A DNA stretch of 36,749 nucleotides, from positions 1-36,749 of the forward strand of contig JAGWTU010000053.1 of assembly GCA_028868825.1 (NCBI GenBank), in the 5' to 3' direction. The notes beneath the pieces are model-generated. The model was not told where the DNA came from, ran no database searches, and saw nothing but the letters and a program-made list of their open reading frames with translations. The DNA is from Burkholderiales bacterium. GTDB lineage: Bacteria; Pseudomonadota; Gammaproteobacteria; Burkholderiales; Burkholderiaceae_C. The translations under genes were made by a program, and so were the position numbers. Positions 33,478-36,749 of this stretch are shown piece by piece (the first letter of the stretch is position 1; every line of letters begins with the position of its first letter).

Positions 33478-34380
33478 GTGCGACGCAAGATCCCATCGAC
33501 CGCCGCGCTGGCCGTCTTCGAGGCCGCGGCGCGCCACCAGAGCTACACCAAGGCGGCCGACGAGCTGGCCGTGACGCAGAGCGCCGTGTGCCGGCAGATC
33601 GCGTCGCTCGAGGATTTCCTCGGCGTGCGGCTGTTCCAGCGCAGCCGCCGCGGCGTCGCGCTGACCGAGGCCGGCAGCGGCTACGCGCGCCAGGTGCGCG
33701 CGCGGCTCGACGAGGTCGAGCGCGACGCGCTGGCGCTGATGGCGCGCGGCGGCGAAGGCGGCACGCTCGAGCTCGGCGTCGTGCCGACCTTCGCCACGCG
33801 CTGGCTGCTGCCGCGGCTGCCCGACTTCCAGCGCGAGCACCCCGGCATCCAGATCAACCTGACGGCGCGCACGCGGCCCTTCCTGTTCGACGACACGCCC
33901 TTCGACGCCGCGATCCACGCCGGCGTCTCGGCCTGGCCCGGCACCGAGAGCCTGTTCCTGATGGACGAGAGCCTGGTGGCCGTGTGCAGTCCGCAGCGGG
34001 CCGCCGGGCGGCGCGTCTTCGGCCGCAAGGATTGGCGGGCGCAGACGCTGCTGCAGCAGGGCACGCGGCCCTATGCCTGGCGCGAATGGTTCGCCGCCGT
34101 CGGGCTGGAGATCGAAGGCGACCTCGCGGGGCCGCGGCTGGAGCTGTTCTCGATGCTGTCGGAGGCCGCGATCCAGGGCCTGGGCGTCGCGCTGGTGCCG
34201 CCGTTTCTCGTGCACGAGGAACTCGCCCGCGGCCTTCTCGTCTGCGTCAGCCGCCAGGCGGTTTCCAGCGGCCGCGGCTACTTCCTCATCTACCCCGAGC
34301 GCAAGGCCGGCAGCGCGGCGCTGCAGGCGTTCGGTCGCTGGCTGCAGGGGCAGGCGGAGATGCCATTGCGGCACGCTTGA
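33478..34380 (+). CDS. LysR family regulator, GcvA-like (probable gcdH regulator)
   Basis: A 300-residue LysR-type regulator. The N-terminal winged helix is STAALAVFEAAARHQSYTKAADELAVTQSAVCRQIASLEDFLG. The substrate-binding domain (about 92-295) has LELGVVPTFATRWLLPRLPDFQREHPGI, in the GcvA-like style. The start is GTG at 33478. It is divergent from gcdH with a LysR box in between, so it probably activates gcdH and the CoA-transferase gene in response to glutarate or glutaryl-CoA (inference); similar regulators are called GcdR. Confidence 0.9.
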   Translation: MRRKIPSTAALAVFEAAARHQSYTKAADELAVTQSAVCRQIASLEDFLGVRLFQRSRRGVALTEAGSGYARQVRARLDEVERDALALMARGGEGGTLELGVVPTFATRWLLPRLPDFQREHPGIQINLTARTRPFLFDDTPFDAAIHAGVSAWPGTESLFLMDESLVAVCSPQRAAGRRVFGRKDWRAQTLLQQGTRPYAWREWFAAVGLEIEGDLAGPRLELFSMLSEAAIQGLGVALVPPFLVHEELARGLLVCVSRQAVSSGRGYFLIYPERKAGSAALQAFGRWLQGQAEMPLRHA

Positions 34381-34533
34381 ACGGGCAAGCCCGATGCCCT
34401 GGACGCCAACGACCGATCGCTTCGCCTCGGGGGCGATATTCGCGCGAGAAGATTGAGCCGGCTCAAGGAGCCGCGGGACGCTGGATCAAGAATCGAACCG
34501 TCCGGCAACTGCCTGCCCTGGGGGGTTCATTTC

Positions 34534-35370
34534 ATGAAGTTCAAGCTGAACTCGGCGCCGACGCGGTTGAGACCGTCGCTATTCAAGCGAATCCCAGTGG
34601 CTGCGCTGCTGGCGCTCTGGGTCGCAGCGGGTCAGGCCGCCCCCGTCACGAGCCAGGGCACCTGGTGGGGCACGGACGGTACGGACGGAACATTGCGTGC
34701 ACGCGACGCCGATGGCCACGCGATTTCGCTGGCCGACCCGAACGCCGCGTTCTTCTACGACACGACCTTGGGCATCACCTGGATGGCCAACATGAATCTC
34801 AAAGCCACCCGGCCCGGCACGGGTGGCATGACCTGGTACGACGCCAAGGCCTGGGCCGCTTCGCTCAACTACCTGGGCCTGACCTGGCGGTTGCCGACCG
34901 TCGTCGACAGTGGCGCTCCAGGTTGTGACTTCAGTTTCTCGGGCGGCACCGACTGCGGCTACAACTCTCTGACACAGGTCGGCGGCGCCTACAGTGAATG
35001 GGCCCACCTCTTCTACGTCACCCTGGGCAATCTCGCCGAATACGACACGTCCGGAATTCGGCGCAACGGCGTCGGCGGCGTCGATTGGGGCCTGGTGAAC
35101 ACCGCCTACTTCCAGAACATGCCCACCGGCGGCGGCTACTGGTACGGCAACGAGGATGCATCCGATCCGGGTGGACCCGAGGCCTGGTCTTTCAGCGATT
35201 ACGACGGATGGCAATTCGTCCCTCGGAAAGGCTTTACGCTCTACGCGGTTGCGGTCCACACCGGCGACGTGCTCGTCCAGATCCCGGCCCCCGAACCGCA
35301 GAGCCTGTTGCTGGCAATGGCCGGCCTCATCGGCCTGGGCGCGGCGCGGCGCCGCCGCCGGCGTCGGTAG
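34534..35370 (+). CDS. PEP-CTERM exported protein with DUF1566-like domain
   Basis: A 278-residue secreted protein. A signal peptide with a basic start and hydrophobic core (FKRIPVAALLALWVAAGQA) is followed by a domain with DTTLGITWMANMN, TWYDAKAWAASLNYLGLTWRLPTV and WSFSDYDGWQ, resembling DUF1566 (Lcl C-terminal) proteins. The C-terminus is a PEP-CTERM sorting signal: PEP, a hydrophobic span (SLLLAMAGLIGLGAA) and an Arg run. The family is processed by exosortase and linked to exopolysaccharide or the outer surface. I start at the ATG at 34534 (GGGGGGTT upstream), which puts the signal peptide at the N-terminus. Confidence 0.88.
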   Translation: MKFKLNSAPTRLRPSLFKRIPVAALLALWVAAGQAAPVTSQGTWWGTDGTDGTLRARDADGHAISLADPNAAFFYDTTLGITWMANMNLKATRPGTGGMTWYDAKAWAASLNYLGLTWRLPTVVDSGAPGCDFSFSGGTDCGYNSLTQVGGAYSEWAHLFYVTLGNLAEYDTSGIRRNGVGGVDWGLVNTAYFQNMPTGGGYWYGNEDASDPGGPEAWSFSDYDGWQFVPRKGFTLYAVAVHTGDVLVQIPAPEPQSLLLAMAGLIGLGAARRRRRRR

Positions 35371-35465
35371 CGGGGTTGCCAAGGCCGAGCGTCGAGAAGA
35401 TCGACGGCTGACCTCCGGTGCCAAGCGGCGCCGGATGCGCGCGCCGATGCAGCCATGGCAAATCG

Positions 35466-35478
35466 CCCCCCCCCCCCC
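35466..35478 (+). repeat. Homopolymer run of 13 C
   Basis: Thirteen consecutive C lie in the 216-base gap between the two PEP-CTERM genes, followed after GGAACAA by GGGGG, which could pair with it. It ends about 108 bases before the second PEP-CTERM start. Such tracts can slip during replication and may change spacing or RNA structure. A base-call error in length is also possible. Confidence 0.75.
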
Positions 35479-35586
35479 GGAACAAGGGGGCCGGCCGGCC
35501 ACATTGACGAAACGCAATTCTTTCCCTGTGAACGTCCAGACACTCGTCGCGTCGAGGCTCCTTGAATGAGCCTCCCCGGGAGATTC

Positions 35587-36372
35587 ATGATGACAAATGG
35601 AAGTCGCGGATATCGCGGCGCGCTCGCGTCGCTAGGGATCATCGTCGCGGCAGGGGCACAGGCCGGGCACATCACGACGATGGATTGCAACATCGACGCC
35701 TACAACTTGACCGGCCAGACCGCCAACGACTTCGACATCCAACTGGGCGGCGTGGCCAAGAGCGAGGTCCTGAAGACCTTTCACAACATCTTTCCCAACG
35801 TCGAGGTTACCGAGCAGCCCTATGGCTCCCTGATTCACTACTACGGCCGCGAATTCGCTCCCGGCGATAGCGTGCATATCGGCTACGAGATCTTTCCGGC
35901 GGGCCCGATCGGCACGATCGACCAGTATTGGAGCTACGACGGTGCCAAATTGGGCGGCCCGGCCTTCCGGTGCAACAAGCCGACCATTTTCAGCGATGGC
36001 AGCGTGACCAATACGGGTTCGACCGACGTCTGGATTCAGCGGCGGTTCGCGGTGGAGCCGGACGCGGTGGATCTCCAGAACGACCTGAATACCGGGACGA
36101 GCTTCTGGAACAACGCGACCCTCATCGATCAGTCACCGATCGCGCTGCTTGCCGGCGCCACGGCCGACTACGCTTTCGCCAATGTCGGTGCCGGCTCTTA
36201 CACGATGATGTACGAGGTCTGCTCCGATGCCCAATGCAGTGCGGGCCACGTGAGCGAGACCGTGTTCAGCTCGGTGTACTACACGCCCGAGCCCGGCGTG
36301 CTGGGATTGGTGGGCAGCGCCGGACTCGCCGCCTTGGGCGCTTCGGCACTGAGACGCCGGCGGCGCGCATAG
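35587..36372 (+). CDS. PEP-CTERM exported protein
   Basis: A 261-residue secreted protein with a signal peptide (GALASLGIIVAAGAQA) and a C-terminal PEP-CTERM signal: TPEP, a hydrophobic span (GVLGLVGSAGLAALGASA) and RRRRR. The mature domain begins HITTMDCNIDAYNLTGQTANDFDIQLGG and has a beta-rich look with several aromatic residues (YWSYDGAKLGGPAFRC). I do not recognise the domain. The ATG at 35587 follows GGGAG; a second ATG is immediately downstream. It is not similar to the preceding PEP-CTERM protein outside the sorting signal, so the two are neighbours in function, not duplicates. Confidence 0.87.
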   Translation: MMTNGSRGYRGALASLGIIVAAGAQAGHITTMDCNIDAYNLTGQTANDFDIQLGGVAKSEVLKTFHNIFPNVEVTEQPYGSLIHYYGREFAPGDSVHIGYEIFPAGPIGTIDQYWSYDGAKLGGPAFRCNKPTIFSDGSVTNTGSTDVWIQRRFAVEPDAVDLQNDLNTGTSFWNNATLIDQSPIALLAGATADYAFANVGAGSYTMMYEVCSDAQCSAGHVSETVFSSVYYTPEPGVLGLVGSAGLAALGASALRRRRRA

Positions 36373-36619
36373 GACGCGCGCAACCGCTCGCCTTCGACCA
36401 GCCTGCGCCGGGTGCGCGCACTCCGACGTTCGACAGCGCGCGCCCCGAGCGCGCGGCCGTCGAGACGGGCCTGCCGGTTCGCAGCCATGCCGAAGATGGC
36501 AAACTGCCACCGCCGACGGATCGCGCGCGACTGCCGCACCCGATGTTCGTCGGCGCGACGCCGTGGGCGAGCCGGGCGGGGCCGGCCCGAGCCTCGAATT
36601 CGAATGGGCCGAGGAAGTG

Positions 36620-36749
36620 ATGCGCATATTGATCGTCGAGGATTCCGAGACCCTGTCCGAGGCGCTCGATCGGCGACTGACGCAGGAGGGCTATGCCTGC
36701 GACGTCGCGCGTGACGGCGTCGCAGCGCTGGAATTCCTGCGCAGCTACC
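36620..36749 (+). CDS. OmpR-type response regulator (N-terminus only)
   Basis: The first 43 residues of a response regulator: MRILIVEDSETLSEALDRRL, then TQEGYACDVARDGVAALEFL. The acidic residues of the receiver domain (Glu7-Asp8) are present; the phosphoacceptor lies beyond the window. The GAGGAAG ribosome site at 36611 supports the ATG at 36620. The style fits OmpR/PhoB regulators (QseB/TctD-like), but the output domain is not visible. Confidence 0.85.
   Translation, partial: MRILIVEDSETLSEALDRRLTQEGYACDVARDGVAALEFLRSY

Overview
The window is a very GC-rich piece (roughly 70% by eye) of a bacterial chromosome with dense coding, GC-ending codons and no mobile element, tRNA, rRNA or CRISPR array that I can see. 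The gene content (acetone carboxylase, a homoprotocatechuate meta-cleavage operon, glutaryl-CoA dehydrogenase with a CoA transferase, two PEP-CTERM proteins, and many LysR/AraC/MarR/sigma-54 regulators) suggests a metabolically versatile betaproteobacterium, most likely of the order Burkholderiales. The order is inference; the genus cannot be read from the sequence.

Layout. 1-605 (-): truncated LuxR-type response regulator. 951-2000 (+): lipoprotein alpha/beta hydrolase resembling bacterial esterase 713. 2025-9786 (-): seven tightly overlapping genes: class III aminotransferase, Tm-1-like/UPF0261 protein, HAD hydrolase, second aminotransferase, SDR, APC permease, SDR. 9932-10975 (-): EutR-like AraC regulator. 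11089-12531 (+): aldehyde dehydrogenase. The regulator gene is bracketed by two inverted copies of one promoter/operator element, one facing the aminotransferase operon and the other facing the dehydrogenase. I read this as an amine or amino-alcohol catabolic regulon of unknown substrate; it is the best candidate here for an undescribed system. 12637-13173 (-): DUF924 protein.

13595-18635 (+): acxA, acxB and acxC, the three subunits of acetone carboxylase (acetone + CO2 + ATP to acetoacetate). They lie behind a near-consensus sigma-54 promoter with an IHF site and a possible upstream activator site. A terminator follows, then the sigma-54 activator acxR (18847-20880). Convergent to it, 25164-20899 (-) carries hpaG1, hpaG2, hpaE, hpaD and hpaF for homoprotocatechuate degradation. 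Divergent from them is the MarR repressor hpaR (25233-25703), which shares a palindromic operator with overlapping promoters. hpaH, hpaI and hpaBC are not in the window.

25640-28032 (-): a PAS-GGDEF-EAL cyclic-di-GMP enzyme coupled to a small unknown protein. 28370-30268 (+): a methyl-accepting chemotaxis protein. 30297-30791 (-): unknown protein. 30916-33372 (-): glutaryl-CoA dehydrogenase and a family III CoA transferase. Divergent is a LysR regulator (33478-34380), with a LysR box about 64 bp upstream of the predicted gcdH transcription start. 34534-36372 (+): two PEP-CTERM exported proteins separated by a gap with a run of 13 C. From 36620 (+): start of an OmpR-type response regulator cut by the window end.
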